The translations under genes were made by a program, and so were the position numbers. From Brachybacterium avium (GTDB taxonomy: Bacteria > Actinomycetota > Actinomycetes > Actinomycetales > Dermabacteraceae), in assembly GCF_002216795.1 (NCBI RefSeq), contig NZ_CP022316.1, forward strand, positions 2,571,205 through 2,635,204: a stretch of DNA of 64,000 nt, read 5' to 3'. The notes beneath the pieces are model-generated. The model was not told where the DNA came from. It was given only the letters and a program-made list of their open reading frames with translations, and searched no databases. This document shows positions 48,842 through 56,843 of this stretch, piece after piece. Position 1 is the first letter of the stretch; each line of letters begins with the position of its first letter.

Positions 48842-49477
48842 TCAGGAATCCTTGACCCGCAGCAGGTCCGCGATCCGTGCGCTGCGCTCCTGCAGGATGA
48901 TGGTCTCGCGGATCGACTCGGCGACATCGTGCAGCGGGAGCAGCTCCTGAGCCGAGCCGCCGCGCGCATAGAGCTCCCCGAGCGCACGCCGCACCAGTCG
49001 GTCCCCCTGCCGCTTGAGCTTGCGCACCTGCTCGTAGTGATCCCCCAGATCCCGCACTCGTGACAGCTTCCAGGTGACCGCCACCGTCAGCTCCGCGGCG
49101 CGCTCGACGCCCTCGGCGGCCTCCAGCAGCGGGGTGGGCAGAGCACTCACCTCGGAGATGAGCAGCAGCTCCGAGGTGTGCTCCATCGAGTCCAGGGTGT
49201 CGGAGATGGTCAGGGCGAAGTCGTAGAGCAGCTCCGCCTCGTAGGGCGTGATCAGGGAATGGGCGAGCCGCTGGGCGATGCGGCGGCACAGCTCCTCGGC
49301 GACAGTCGACTGCTCATGCAGTCGAGGAACCAGGCGGGTGCGTTCGCGGTATCCATGACCGAGGAGCGTGGAGTGGGTGTCGGCCGCCTGGACCAGCAGC
49401 TCGGCGAGCTCCGCGAAGAGGTCGTACAGGGGGCGCTCGCTGCGCTGGGGGAAGAAGCGGGCGAGGAACTGCGCCAT
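48842..49477 (-). CDS. DUF47 (PhoU-like) phosphate-transport regulator
   Basis: 211 residues, almost wholly helical. AQFLARFFPQRSERPLYDLFAELA at the start and the acidic clusters ESIRETIILQERSARIADLLRV fit the DUF47/PhoU-like fold that accompanies PiT transporters and modulates phosphate flux. The ATG at 49477 has AGGAGGCGACC upstream, and the gene is directly followed by the pit gene. Cytoplasmic, peripheral to the membrane. Confidence 0.9.
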   Translation of the reverse strand: MAQFLARFFPQRSERPLYDLFAELAELLVQAADTHSTLLGHGYRERTRLVPRLHEQSTVAEELCRRIAQRLAHSLITPYEAELLYDFALTISDTLDSMEHTSELLLISEVSALPTPLLEAAEGVERAAELTVAVTWKLSRVRDLGDHYEQVRKLKRQGDRLVRRALGELYARGGSAQELLPLHDVAESIRETIILQERSARIADLLRVKDS

Positions 49478-49705
49478 CTCGGTCGCCTCCTCGCGCCACC
49501 GGGCGCCTGATGTCGCTGCGCCGCCGGAGCGGGACGGACTTGTTCATGAAGCTGGGGCGCCGGACCGGGATGCGCCTGTCGGCGCGAAGGCCGCTCGAAG
49601 CGGCAAATGTTGGAGCCCGGGGCAACCGCGGCCCGGCGCGCTCCCATCGTAGGGCACGACCGGACGGGTGATGCAAGCCGGCGCCGTGCCCTGATGGCGT
49701 GGGCC

Positions 49706-50332
49706 TCAGTCCAGGAGCCCTGCCTCCGCCTGCCGTCCGGCGGCGGTCAGCTCCTCCCCGGTGCTGAGCAGCCGCTCGGCCTGCCGGGTGCGGGCGTCAC
49801 CGGAGTCCTCGTCGGCCAGCTGCGCGGTGCCGTGCGCCACGATCATGGCCACCGCCCCGGCACGCCGCAGCGCCATCCCGAGATCGCCGGTGAACGCCCC
49901 GCGCAGGATCTCGTCCATGGTGCGACGGACCTGTCCGACGTCCGGCGGCTCTGCGAAGCCGGAGAGGTAGCGCAGCCCGGGCACGGTGCGCGACCCCGCC
50001 CGATAACGGCGCACGACGTCGTCGCCGCTGTCCTGCGACCAGGTGTGCAGCACGTACAGCCGCCACAGCGCGCCGGGCAGGGAGGTGGCAGGAGCACCTG
50101 ACCACAGGGCCGCGAGATCGGTCAGCCCGTCCTCTGCCGCCAGCGCCACCACCCGCTCGACGACCTCGGGATCCGCGCTGCGGAAGACCCCGTCGAGCAG
50201 GGCCCGGGCAGAGTCGTACGCGAGGTCGGAGGAGGTCGCGGGGTCGGGCTCGCCCGGGATCGCCTCGGCGACCGAGGCGTACAGCGGGGCCGGCCGACGG
50301 AATCGGGGAGCGGAGGAGCCGTGCGAGGACAT
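49706..50332 (-). CDS. Hypothetical helical actinobacterial protein
   Basis: 208 residues, predominantly helical and acidic, with no signal or transmembrane segment. I recognise no catalytic motif; segments such as DVGQVRRTMDEILRGAFTGDLGMALRR may be conserved. I use ATG 50332 because TAGTGT (50345-50340) lies seven bases upstream, the leaderless pattern seen elsewhere here; GTG at 50341 is an alternative. Before the IS110 insertion it would have been divergent, by about 53 bases, from the PH-domain gene now at 51725. Confidence 0.65.
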   Translation of the reverse strand: MSSHGSSAPRFRRPAPLYASVAEAIPGEPDPATSSDLAYDSARALLDGVFRSADPEVVERVVALAAEDGLTDLAALWSGAPATSLPGALWRLYVLHTWSQDSGDDVVRRYRAGSRTVPGLRYLSGFAEPPDVGQVRRTMDEILRGAFTGDLGMALRRAGAVAMIVAHGTAQLADEDSGDARTRQAERLLSTGEELTAAGRQAEAGLLD

Positions 50333-50397
50333 GCTCCGCACACTACGCGCTGATCCTGAGCCACCGCATTACGCTGGGCCCAGTGTGAGGCTTGCTG

Positions 50398-50580
50398 GTG
50401 CCGCGGATGTCGCGGTGGTTGGATCCTTTCCATCCGGTGATTGGCTCTTACGCTGGCTGCCGTTCTTCGTTGAACTGGCCTTCATGGGTATTGCCGTCGC
50501 CGGGTGGGAAGGACCGGCCGGCGTGACTTGATAGGAGCGTGCAGCTGCCCCACTGAGGTTTGTCCGCCGACCGGCCCGAC
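50398..50580 (+). ncRNA. Candidate IS110 bridge RNA with target- and donor-binding loops
   Basis: By hand folding there is a 5' stem-loop (CCGCG 50401-50405 with CGCGG 50411-50415) and a small hairpin (50421-50435). The target loop has stem GGTGATTGGC (50436-50445) with GCCGTCGCC (50493-50501), 13-nt open sides, and an apical stem 50459-50465/50472-50479. The donor loop has stem 50511-50523 with 50565-50577 plus GAC/GTC. The target-loop left side TTACGCTGG (50448-50456) equals the left flank (50369-50377). Its right side TCATGGGTAT (50482-50491) is complementary to the right flank (51719-51728). Donor-loop ATAGGAG (50531-50537) equals the right end at 51712-51718. CACTG (50551-50555) is complementary to the left end at 50381-50385. 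Confidence 0.75.
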
Positions 50581-50618
50581 CGTTCGACCCCCACTCGAAT
50601 ACAAGGGAGGCAGTGACC

Positions 50619-51710
50619 ATGGTGGTCCTGATCGGCGCTGACGTCCACAAGAACTCACACACCTTCGTCGCGGTCGACGCGGCGGGCAAGCAGATCGGGC
50701 AGATCACTGTCCGCGCGACTCATAGCGGTCACGAGAAGGCCTACCGATGGGCCAGGAAGTCCTTCATCGAGCAGGACCGCCAGTGGGGGGTGGAGGACTG
50801 TCGCCACCTCACCGGTCTGCTCGAACGCGATCTCCTTGCCCATGGAGAGCCCGTGGTCAGGGTGCCGGCGAAGCTGATGGCACGCCAACGCGCCACAGCG
50901 CGCACTCGCGGGAAGTCCGACCCGATCGATGCTCTCGCCGTCGCGCGGGCGATGGCCCGCGAGGACGATCTGCCGACCGCGTTCACCGATGAGCAGGCAC
51001 GAGAGGTCAAGCTGGTCCTGGCGCGTCGTGAGGACCTGGTCGCGGAGCGGACCCGGGTGATCAACCGCCTGCGCTGGCACCTGCACGAGCTCGACCCCGA
51101 AGTCGACCCGGCACCACGCGCGCTGACCCATCGACCGGCTCAGGAACGAGTGCGGGAGCTGGTCGAGGCGAGCGAGGGGATCGTCGCGGAGATCGCGGGC
51201 ATGGTCCTGGCCGACCTCGAACGGCTCTGCTCCTCGATCAGCGAGCTGGATGCGCGGCTGCGTGTCATGGTCCGGGAGGTGGAGCCGGTGCTGTTGGAGA
51301 TCCCCGGCTGCGCGGAGCTGTCGGCCGCGAAGATCCTCGCCGAGACCGCCGGGATCGAACGGTTCGCGAACGAGGGGAAGTACGCGATGTTCGCCGGCTG
51401 CGCTCCGATCCCGGTCTGGTCAGGCAAGACCGAGGGGAGAGTCCGTCTGAACAGGGGCGGGAATCGTCAGTTGAATTGCGCGATCCACCGCATCGCCCTC
51501 ACTCAAGTCCGTCTCGAAGGACCCGGTAAGGAGTACTACGACCGGCTCCGCGAACAGGGCAAGACCGTGATGGAAGCCCTCCGCTGCTTGAAGAGCGCGA
51601 TCGCCCGCCGCATCTGGCGCGCTCTCACCCGTGCCCACGCCGAAGCCCTCGCCACCACCCCGATCCCACTGAACCCCACCTCAACGACTTGCGTACCGCA
51701 AGCCGCTTGA
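50619..51710 (+). CDS. IS110-family DEDD transposase/recombinase
   Basis: 363 residues from ATG 50619 (GGGAGG with 8-base spacing; GTG at 50613 is too close to it). The N-terminal RuvC-like DEDD domain has acidic residues D8 (GADVHKN), E59 (VEDCRHL), D101 and D104 (KSDPIDALAVARA), the spacing typical of the family. A coiled-coil linker follows. The C-terminal Tnp domain starts LLEIPGCAELSAAKILAETAG and includes FAGCAPIPVWSGKTEGRVRLNRGGNRQL, whose Ser-Gly is the position of the catalytic serine. No frameshift or truncation: it looks active. Its left non-coding end should supply the guide RNA. Confidence 0.93.
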   Translation: MVVLIGADVHKNSHTFVAVDAAGKQIGQITVRATHSGHEKAYRWARKSFIEQDRQWGVEDCRHLTGLLERDLLAHGEPVVRVPAKLMARQRATARTRGKSDPIDALAVARAMAREDDLPTAFTDEQAREVKLVLARREDLVAERTRVINRLRWHLHELDPEVDPAPRALTHRPAQERVRELVEASEGIVAEIAGMVLADLERLCSSISELDARLRVMVREVEPVLLEIPGCAELSAAKILAETAGIERFANEGKYAMFAGCAPIPVWSGKTEGRVRLNRGGNRQLNCAIHRIALTQVRLEGPGKEYYDRLREQGKTVMEALRCLKSAIARRIWRALTRAHAEALATTPIPLNPTSTTCVPQAA

Positions 51711-51712
51711 CA
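51707..51712 (+). promoter_or_regulatory. TTGACA at the right end of the IS110 element (junction -35)
   Basis: An exact -35 consensus faces out of the element. In the linear insertion it has no fitting -10 before the next gene. In a circularised element it would point into the left end, 17 bases before CTTGCT (50391-50396), and could drive the bridge RNA and the transposase. Confidence 0.4.
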
Positions 51713-51724
51713 TAGGAGATACCC

Positions 51725-52381
51725 ATGACCATCCCCCGGCAGATCGGACCCGAGACCGGCCCGCGCACGGCCCTGCCCGACTACAGCCGCAGCAGCGCCA
51801 CCGTCGAGCGCATGGTCGCCGCGCTGCACCAGGCCCCCGGGAGGAAGCGCGGGGCCGCGGGGTCCGTGCGCGCTCTTCTTCCCGCCGCGGCCGTGCGGGA
51901 CACGATGCTGCGGGCGATCATCTCCGCCGTGCTGCTCGGCGGCGTGCTGATCGCCGGTGTCGTGATCGCGCTGCTGCTCGTCTCTCTCCCGGAGGGGCGC
52001 TCCCCGGGGATCGGGCTGCTGATGCTGCTGCTCGCACTGGGCGCGCTGGCGGTGATCCTGCTGCTGCTCGGTCTCCGCTTCGGGATCGTCGCGCTGGGCA
52101 CGGCCCGCTCCCGCGTCGAGATCTCCGAGGAGGGGCTGCACGTGATCGGAGGCATCGGCTCCCGCCGGGTCCCCTGGCGCGACATCGTCGCGGTCGAATC
52201 CCGGGTGGTCCACCCCGTGCACTGGCTCACCGCAGCACTGCGGCTGCGGGATGGCTCCCGCGTGGTGATGCCCGCCTTCGACCGGCACGTGTGGACCTAC
52301 TCCCAGGCATCGGGGCAGGACATTCGCACCCTGCGCATCGAACTGCGCCGGAGGGAGCAGGCCGCCGGTCGCCGCTTCTGA
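51725..52381 (+). CDS. Membrane protein with bacterial PH-like domain
   Basis: 218 residues. A hydrophilic N-terminal ~65 residues precede two helices (about 66-90 and 98-122), then a PH-like beta domain (ARSRVEISEEGLHVIGGIGSRRVPWRDIVAVE). Same layout as the gene at 7876-8379, with the shared pattern RxPWxxIxxVE, so likely paralogues of unknown function. The ATG is now preceded by TAGGAGATACCC, of which the first part belongs to the IS110 end. It may be co-transcribed with the transposase, 14 bases upstream. Confidence 0.78.
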   Translation: MTIPRQIGPETGPRTALPDYSRSSATVERMVAALHQAPGRKRGAAGSVRALLPAAAVRDTMLRAIISAVLLGGVLIAGVVIALLLVSLPEGRSPGIGLLMLLLALGALAVILLLLGLRFGIVALGTARSRVEISEEGLHVIGGIGSRRVPWRDIVAVESRVVHPVHWLTAALRLRDGSRVVMPAFDRHVWTYSQASGQDIRTLRIELRRREQAAGRRF

Positions 52382-52422
52382 GCGAGCCCGTCGGGAACCG
52401 GGCGGGAAGAGGGAACTGCGGC

Positions 52423-53112
52423 TCAGGCGGTCGCGGTTCCCGGGGCGCGGCTGATGCCGTCCTCCCACAGTGCGCGAGAGGTCTCGGCGACCGCCTCGGC
52501 ACTGACGTCGGAGATGCTCAGGACACCCTCTTCGTCCAGGGGGAGATGGCCGGACTTCCAGTTGCCGTCCGCCTCCACATGGAACATCAGGGGGGTCGGA
52601 TCATCCGGGGCGGCGACGTCCGTGCGGCGCAGCGAGACGGTGCGCTGGTTGCCGCCCTCGAGGAAGGCCAGGACGATGTCGGCGACCGCGTCGGGCACCT
52701 GCTCCGGACCGGGCAGCGCGGTGACCACGAAGGAGTCCAGCTCGTCCTGCGTGAGCATGATGATCGCCTCGTTGGCCTTGATGATGAAGGCCATGCGCAT
52801 CGCCTCGTCCTCGGCCAGGGCGATCCCCAGCCAGCGGTCGGCGGCGGTCAGCGTGGTCGCGATGACCTGGCCCTCCTCGCCCAGCAGCCACTGGCCGTCC
52901 TCGGAGCGCTCCACCTTCCCGCGGGCGCGGAGCCCGGAGGAGACCGCCGCGGTGACGAACTCCTTCGCGGAGTCCGGGGCGCTGCGCAGTCCCACCTGGT
53001 CACGGGTGATCCGCCCGTTCTCCGTGTCGCGCAGGCCCAGCATGAAGTCGATCTCGTACGCGGTGTAGATCGTGACCTGCTCATCGGTCTCGGCGGTCGT
53101 GGTCTCGCTCAT
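52423..53112 (-). CDS. Hypothetical soluble alpha/beta protein
   Basis: 229 residues, acidic, no signal or membrane segment. Features: YTAYEIDFMLGLRDTENGRITRDQVGL at the N-terminus, then a repeated helix-strand pattern and LMFHVEADGNWKSG late on. I do not recognise the family; a weak resemblance to actinobacterial secretion-associated (ESX accessory) proteins cannot be supported by motif. The ATG at 53112 is about five bases from GGGGATCC on this strand. Divergent from the ROK regulator. Confidence 0.6.
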   Translation of the reverse strand: MSETTTAETDEQVTIYTAYEIDFMLGLRDTENGRITRDQVGLRSAPDSAKEFVTAAVSSGLRARGKVERSEDGQWLLGEEGQVIATTLTAADRWLGIALAEDEAMRMAFIIKANEAIIMLTQDELDSFVVTALPGPEQVPDAVADIVLAFLEGGNQRTVSLRRTDVAAPDDPTPLMFHVEADGNWKSGHLPLDEEGVLSISDVSAEAVAETSRALWEDGISRAPGTATA

Positions 53113-53239
53113 GGATCCCCCTGGAAGATGTGATCCGACCGCCGGGCACGGCGACCGGAAGATGTGACACCGGAAGCATGTCAGAAACCGTCCGGTCGCT
53201 CCACCGGCCCTGTCATGGAGGCGCGGATAAGCTCGCAGC

Positions 53240-54418
53240 ATGCACAGGGACGATCACACGGGCTCCGACGCCGCGGCGGCCGGCGGACCCGCGACCGGTG
53301 AGCTCGGCGGGGAGAGCACCCGCGCGGTCTACCGGGACCTGCTGCGTTTCGGACCCCGCTCGCGCAGCGAGCTGTCGCAGCGACTGCGAATGTCGGCCCC
53401 GACGGTCACCCGCGTCACCCGGGACCTGCTCGAGCGCGAGCTGCTGCACCCGCTCACCGCTGTGCCGCGCGCCAAGGGCCGCCCCCATGAGCCGCTGGAT
53501 GTCGAGGAGAACCGCGGACCCCGATTCATCGGGGTCAAGGTCACCGCCGACGAGGTCCACGCGGTGGTGACCACGGTGCGTGCCAGCGTCCTCGAAGAGC
53601 TGGTGCTGCCGCTGGAGAGCACCGTACCGGACAGGCTGCAGGAGACCATCCTGGTCGCTGTCGAGGCGATGATCGGCGCGCATCCGAACGTGGTCGGCAT
53701 CGGGGTGGGACTGGGCGGACTGGTCGCCGAGCGGCGCACCGTGCTGTCCTCGCACCTGCTGGGCTGGCGGCAGCCCGTCGAGCTCGCCGCCGCGCTCGAG
53801 GAGCGGGTGTCGGTCCCGGTGGTTGTCGAGAACGACCTGGTCGCGATGGTGGACGGCCTGCACTGGTTCGGGATCGGGCGCGCCTACGACTCCTTCGCAG
53901 TGCTCACCGTCGGCGCCGGGGTCGGGATCGCCACCGTGATCGACGGGCGGGTGATCCGCGGTCACCACCACATGGCCGGGCTCACCGGCCGCTTCCCCGT
54001 CGGCGCCGGCCCGGAGGGTGCACCGGTGGCGATCCGCGAGCTGGCCAGCACCGCGGCGGTGGTCCGTCGCGCCCGCGATCAGGGGGTGCTCGGGCCGGCC
54101 GAGGGCATCGAGCAGCTGCGCGGCCTGATCGGGGGCGGAGACCCTGGTGCGCTCGTGGTCGCGACCGAGATGGCGCGTGTGCTCGCCGCGGCGGCCGTCG
54201 GCCTGGTCGCCGTGATCGACCCCGAGGCGATCGTGCTCGGCGGTGAGAACGTGGACCTGGTGCGGGCTGCGGCCCCGGCCTTCGAGGACACCCTCCGTCA
54301 GGGATCGGCCAGGGCCCAGCGAGCACCCGTGGTGCGCACGCTCAGCGGCGACTTCGACGAGTGGGCGCGCGGGGTCGCCGTGATCGCGATCCAGGAATTC
54401 GCCGGGGCCGAGATCTAG
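53240..54418 (+). CDS. ROK-family transcriptional regulator
   Basis: 392 residues. The N-terminal winged HTH (about 28-85; SRSELSQRLRMSAPTVTRVTRDLLE) is followed by the two-lobed ROK fold with GVGLGGLV and GAGVGIATVIDG nucleotide/sugar-site segments. The zinc-binding CxCGxxGC motif usual in ROK proteins is replaced by GRFPVGAGPEGAPVAI, with no cysteine, so effector binding may differ. It starts leaderless: TAAGCT (53228-53233), six bases, ATG. It converges on the sugar ABC operon at 54471-57758 and is its most likely regulator. Confidence 0.88.
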   Translation: MHRDDHTGSDAAAAGGPATGELGGESTRAVYRDLLRFGPRSRSELSQRLRMSAPTVTRVTRDLLERELLHPLTAVPRAKGRPHEPLDVEENRGPRFIGVKVTADEVHAVVTTVRASVLEELVLPLESTVPDRLQETILVAVEAMIGAHPNVVGIGVGLGGLVAERRTVLSSHLLGWRQPVELAAALEERVSVPVVVENDLVAMVDGLHWFGIGRAYDSFAVLTVGAGVGIATVIDGRVIRGHHHMAGLTGRFPVGAGPEGAPVAIRELASTAAVVRRARDQGVLGPAEGIEQLRGLIGGGDPGALVVATEMARVLAAAAVGLVAVIDPEAIVLGGENVDLVRAAAPAFEDTLRQGSARAQRAPVVRTLSGDFDEWARGVAVIAIQEFAGAEI

Positions 54419-54470
54419 GAGCCCAGCAGCCTCCCCGGCCCGCCCCGACGGCTCCGACGCTCTGGAGAGC

Positions 54471-55880
54471 TCACTCGAACAGCGCGTTGACCCGGTCGTT
54501 GTACGCGGCGAAGTCCGCTCCATCGATCTCCCGCATCCAGCACCGGTCGAATGCCCTCTGCATGATCGTCATGATCGAGGCGGAGTTCTCCACGAGCGGG
54601 AACAGTCCGGTCTCACCGTTGGCGACCCGGTCGGTGAACGGTGTGACGTCCAGGCCCTCCGCGGCGTACGACTCGATGGCAGCCGCGGTCCCCGCGTCGG
54701 TGGAGGGGAAGAACGGGGCGCGCTCGCCGATCAGCTGCTGCGCCTCATCCGAGGCGAGGAAACCGATCAGCCGGGCCGCCTCCTCCTTCTTCTCCGACTG
54801 CGCGGAGATCGAGTCGCCCAGGCCGTTGAACATCGAGACCGGGTGGCCGACGGGACCGGCCGGCAGCGGAGCGATTCCCAGCTCCATGCCTTCCATGTTG
54901 TTGAACGTGGTGATCATCCAGGAGCCCGCCAGGGCGAGCGCTGCGACGCCGGACTGCACCTGGGTCTGGGCGGGACTGGAGTCCCCGAACATGCCGAAAG
55001 GGGGGAAGAAGCCCTTGTCGACCAGTCCGAAGTACCAGTCCATGGTCGCAACGAACCGCTCGTCGTCGTAGTTGAAGTGCGTGCCCCAGGTTTCGGCATC
55101 GGTGAAGGTCCACCCGGTCGAGAGGGCGAAAGGCGACCAGGACGACTGCCCGACATAGTCGATCTCGCCGCCGCCGGCCATGCCGTAGCGGACCACGTTC
55201 TTCGGGTCGAACCCGTCCTCGTCGCCGCGCACGCCGTTCGCGTCGATACTGAGACGGGCGAGCATCTTCTCGAAGCTGCCGCCGTCCTCGGGGTTCCAGT
55301 CCAGGTCCTGGAGGTCGTCGGGGGACAGGCCTTCCTCCTCGAGCATCGCCGTGTCGTACATCACTGCGATGGTGTCGTAGTCCTTGGGTATTCCGTAGCG
55401 CGTGCCGTCCTGGCCGGTCCACAGCTCCTGCAGGCCTTCCTGGAACTGCTCGGGCGGGATCTCGTCGAGCGGACCCAGGCCATCCAGCGGAGAGATCACG
55501 CCGAGCTTGAGGAACTCCGGGTAGCGCGCGAGGTGGTCCGTGAAGGCGTCCGGCCCGGCCTCCGCCACGAAGCTGGCCGTCAGCTTCGTCCAGTAGTCGT
55601 CCCAGCCCAGCTGGGTGACCCGCACGAAGACGTCGGGGTTCTTCTGCATGAACAGGTCGATGGCGGCGGAGTAGGCGGGCAGCTGATTGGCGTCCCACAG
55701 CCAGTAATCGATCTGGGTCGCCCCGGCGGGGGCTGAGGTCCCGCCGCACGAGGCGAGGCCGGCGGTCCCGGTAGCGAGGGCGGCGGAGCCCTGCAGGAGG
55801 CGACGGCGGGACAGGACGGCCCCCGAGCGCGGGGAGGGAACGGTGCGAGTGGCATGTGCACGGTGGAGCGGAGAGTTCAT
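54471..55880 (-). CDS. Sugar ABC transporter substrate-binding lipoprotein
   Basis: 469 residues. Tat-type signal (SRRRLLQGSAALATG) with a lipobox ending LASC, then an extracellular-solute-binding family 1 fold (YWLWDANQLPAYSAAIDLFMQKNPD, LARYPEFLKLGVISPLDGL). It captures a sugar or oligosaccharide; the specific ligand is not determinable. The ATG at 55880 has GAGGTG upstream. Last gene of a permease-permease-SBP operon; no ATPase gene is linked, so a shared MsiK-like ATPase must serve it. Confidence 0.9.
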   Translation of the reverse strand: MNSPLHRAHATRTVPSPRSGAVLSRRRLLQGSAALATGTAGLASCGGTSAPAGATQIDYWLWDANQLPAYSAAIDLFMQKNPDVFVRVTQLGWDDYWTKLTASFVAEAGPDAFTDHLARYPEFLKLGVISPLDGLGPLDEIPPEQFQEGLQELWTGQDGTRYGIPKDYDTIAVMYDTAMLEEEGLSPDDLQDLDWNPEDGGSFEKMLARLSIDANGVRGDEDGFDPKNVVRYGMAGGGEIDYVGQSSWSPFALSTGWTFTDAETWGTHFNYDDERFVATMDWYFGLVDKGFFPPFGMFGDSSPAQTQVQSGVAALALAGSWMITTFNNMEGMELGIAPLPAGPVGHPVSMFNGLGDSISAQSEKKEEAARLIGFLASDEAQQLIGERAPFFPSTDAGTAAAIESYAAEGLDVTPFTDRVANGETGLFPLVENSASIMTIMQRAFDRCWMREIDGADFAAYNDRVNALFE

Positions 55881-55890
55881 CTGGGGCACC

Positions 55891-56829
55891 TCACTTGATC
55901 CCGCTGAAGCCGATGGAGTTGACGATCTTCTTCGCGAACAGCGCGAAGAGGATCAGCATGGGGGCGGCCGCGATCAGCGTGGCGGCCATCAGGCCCGACC
56001 AGTCCGGACCGGTGCCGGGGGCCTGGGCGCGGAAGACGCCGAGGGCGACGGTGAGCACGCGGGACTGATCGGTGTAGGAGACCATCAGCGCCCAGAAGTA
56101 CTCGTTCCACGCAGTCATGTACGTCAGCAGCGCGAGGGTCGCCAGGGGCGCGGTGGACAGCGGCAGCACGAGAGTGAAGAAGACCCGCACCTTGCTGGCA
56201 CCGTCGATGAGGGCGGCCTCCTCGACCTCACGGGAGATGTTGTTGAAGAACTGCCGCAAGAAGAAGATCGCGAAGCTCGAGATGAACAGCGTCGGGAGCA
56301 TGACGCCCAGCAGGGTGTCCACCAGGCCCAGGTTCTTGATCAGGATGAAGTTGGGCAGCAGGGTGAAGATCTGCGGGATCATCAGTGAGCCCAGGAAGAT
56401 CAGGAACACGATCTCGCGGCCGCGCCAGCGCAGCCGGGAGAAGGCATAGGCTGCCATCGCGCAGGAGAACGTCTGCACCACGGTGATGAAGGTCGCGACG
56501 ATCACGGAGTTCAGCAGATAGCGCCAGAAATTGATGGAGGCGCCGCTGCCGCCCTGGGAGATCGCGGTCTCCACGTCCTGCATGCCGAAGACTCGCTCGA
56601 AGCCGCCGGTGTTCAGTCCCACCGGGAGCAGGCTGCTCGGATCCGTGGCCAGGGCGTTGTTGCTCGACAGCGCGGTGCGCAGCATCCAGTAGAAAGGGAA
56701 CAGGGTGATCAGCAGGAAGATCACCATCACGCCCCAGGCCGCGATCTTCCCCCAGGAAAAGCGGCGGCGGGGGGTGGAGGCGGCGGGACGCTGCGTGATC
56801 TCGGTGTCGGGGTGTGCGGTGGTGGTCAT
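55891..56829 (-). CDS. Sugar ABC transporter permease (MalG-like)
   Basis: 312 residues with six helices: MVIFLLITLFPFYWMLRTAL as TM1, the EAA motif EEAALIDGASKVRVFFTLVLPLS, and the terminal VNSIGFSGIK typical of MalG-type subunits. It pairs with the permease encoded just upstream to form the channel. The ATG at 56829 is 14 bases after the upstream stop. Confidence 0.9.
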   Translation of the reverse strand: MTTTAHPDTEITQRPAASTPRRRFSWGKIAAWGVMVIFLLITLFPFYWMLRTALSSNNALATDPSSLLPVGLNTGGFERVFGMQDVETAISQGGSGASINFWRYLLNSVIVATFITVVQTFSCAMAAYAFSRLRWRGREIVFLIFLGSLMIPQIFTLLPNFILIKNLGLVDTLLGVMLPTLFISSFAIFFLRQFFNNISREVEEAALIDGASKVRVFFTLVLPLSTAPLATLALLTYMTAWNEYFWALMVSYTDQSRVLTVALGVFRAQAPGTGPDWSGLMAATLIAAAPMLILFALFAKKIVNSIGFSGIK

Positions 56830-56843
56830 GGCGTCCTCTCCGC

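Larger units (their letters stand above)
50376..51716 (+). mobile_element. IS110-family insertion sequence
   Basis: Boundaries are inferred from the guide matches of the candidate bridge RNA: a GG core at both ends (50376-50377 and 51715-51716), unique part 50378-51714. The left end is a structured non-coding segment of about 240 bases, followed by one transposase gene and about 6 bases of right end. There are no long terminal inverted repeats and no target duplication beyond the core, as expected for the IS110 group. It is inserted in the Shine-Dalgarno of the gene at 51725. Removing it would leave CTGGAGATACCCATG, a good ribosome binding site and start. Confidence 0.75.

Noticed and set aside
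50386-50562. TGAGG(C/T)TTG shared between the IS110 left end (50386) and the donor loop (50554) as the right donor guide
   Set aside because: The match is in the same orientation, whereas the right-hand guide should be complementary. The CACTG pairing fits the expected geometry better.
50389-51704. GGCTTGC / GCAAGCC as terminal inverted repeats of the IS110 element
   Set aside because: Only seven bases and not at equal distance from the inferred ends. IS110-group elements usually lack terminal inverted repeats, and the guide matches define the ends better.
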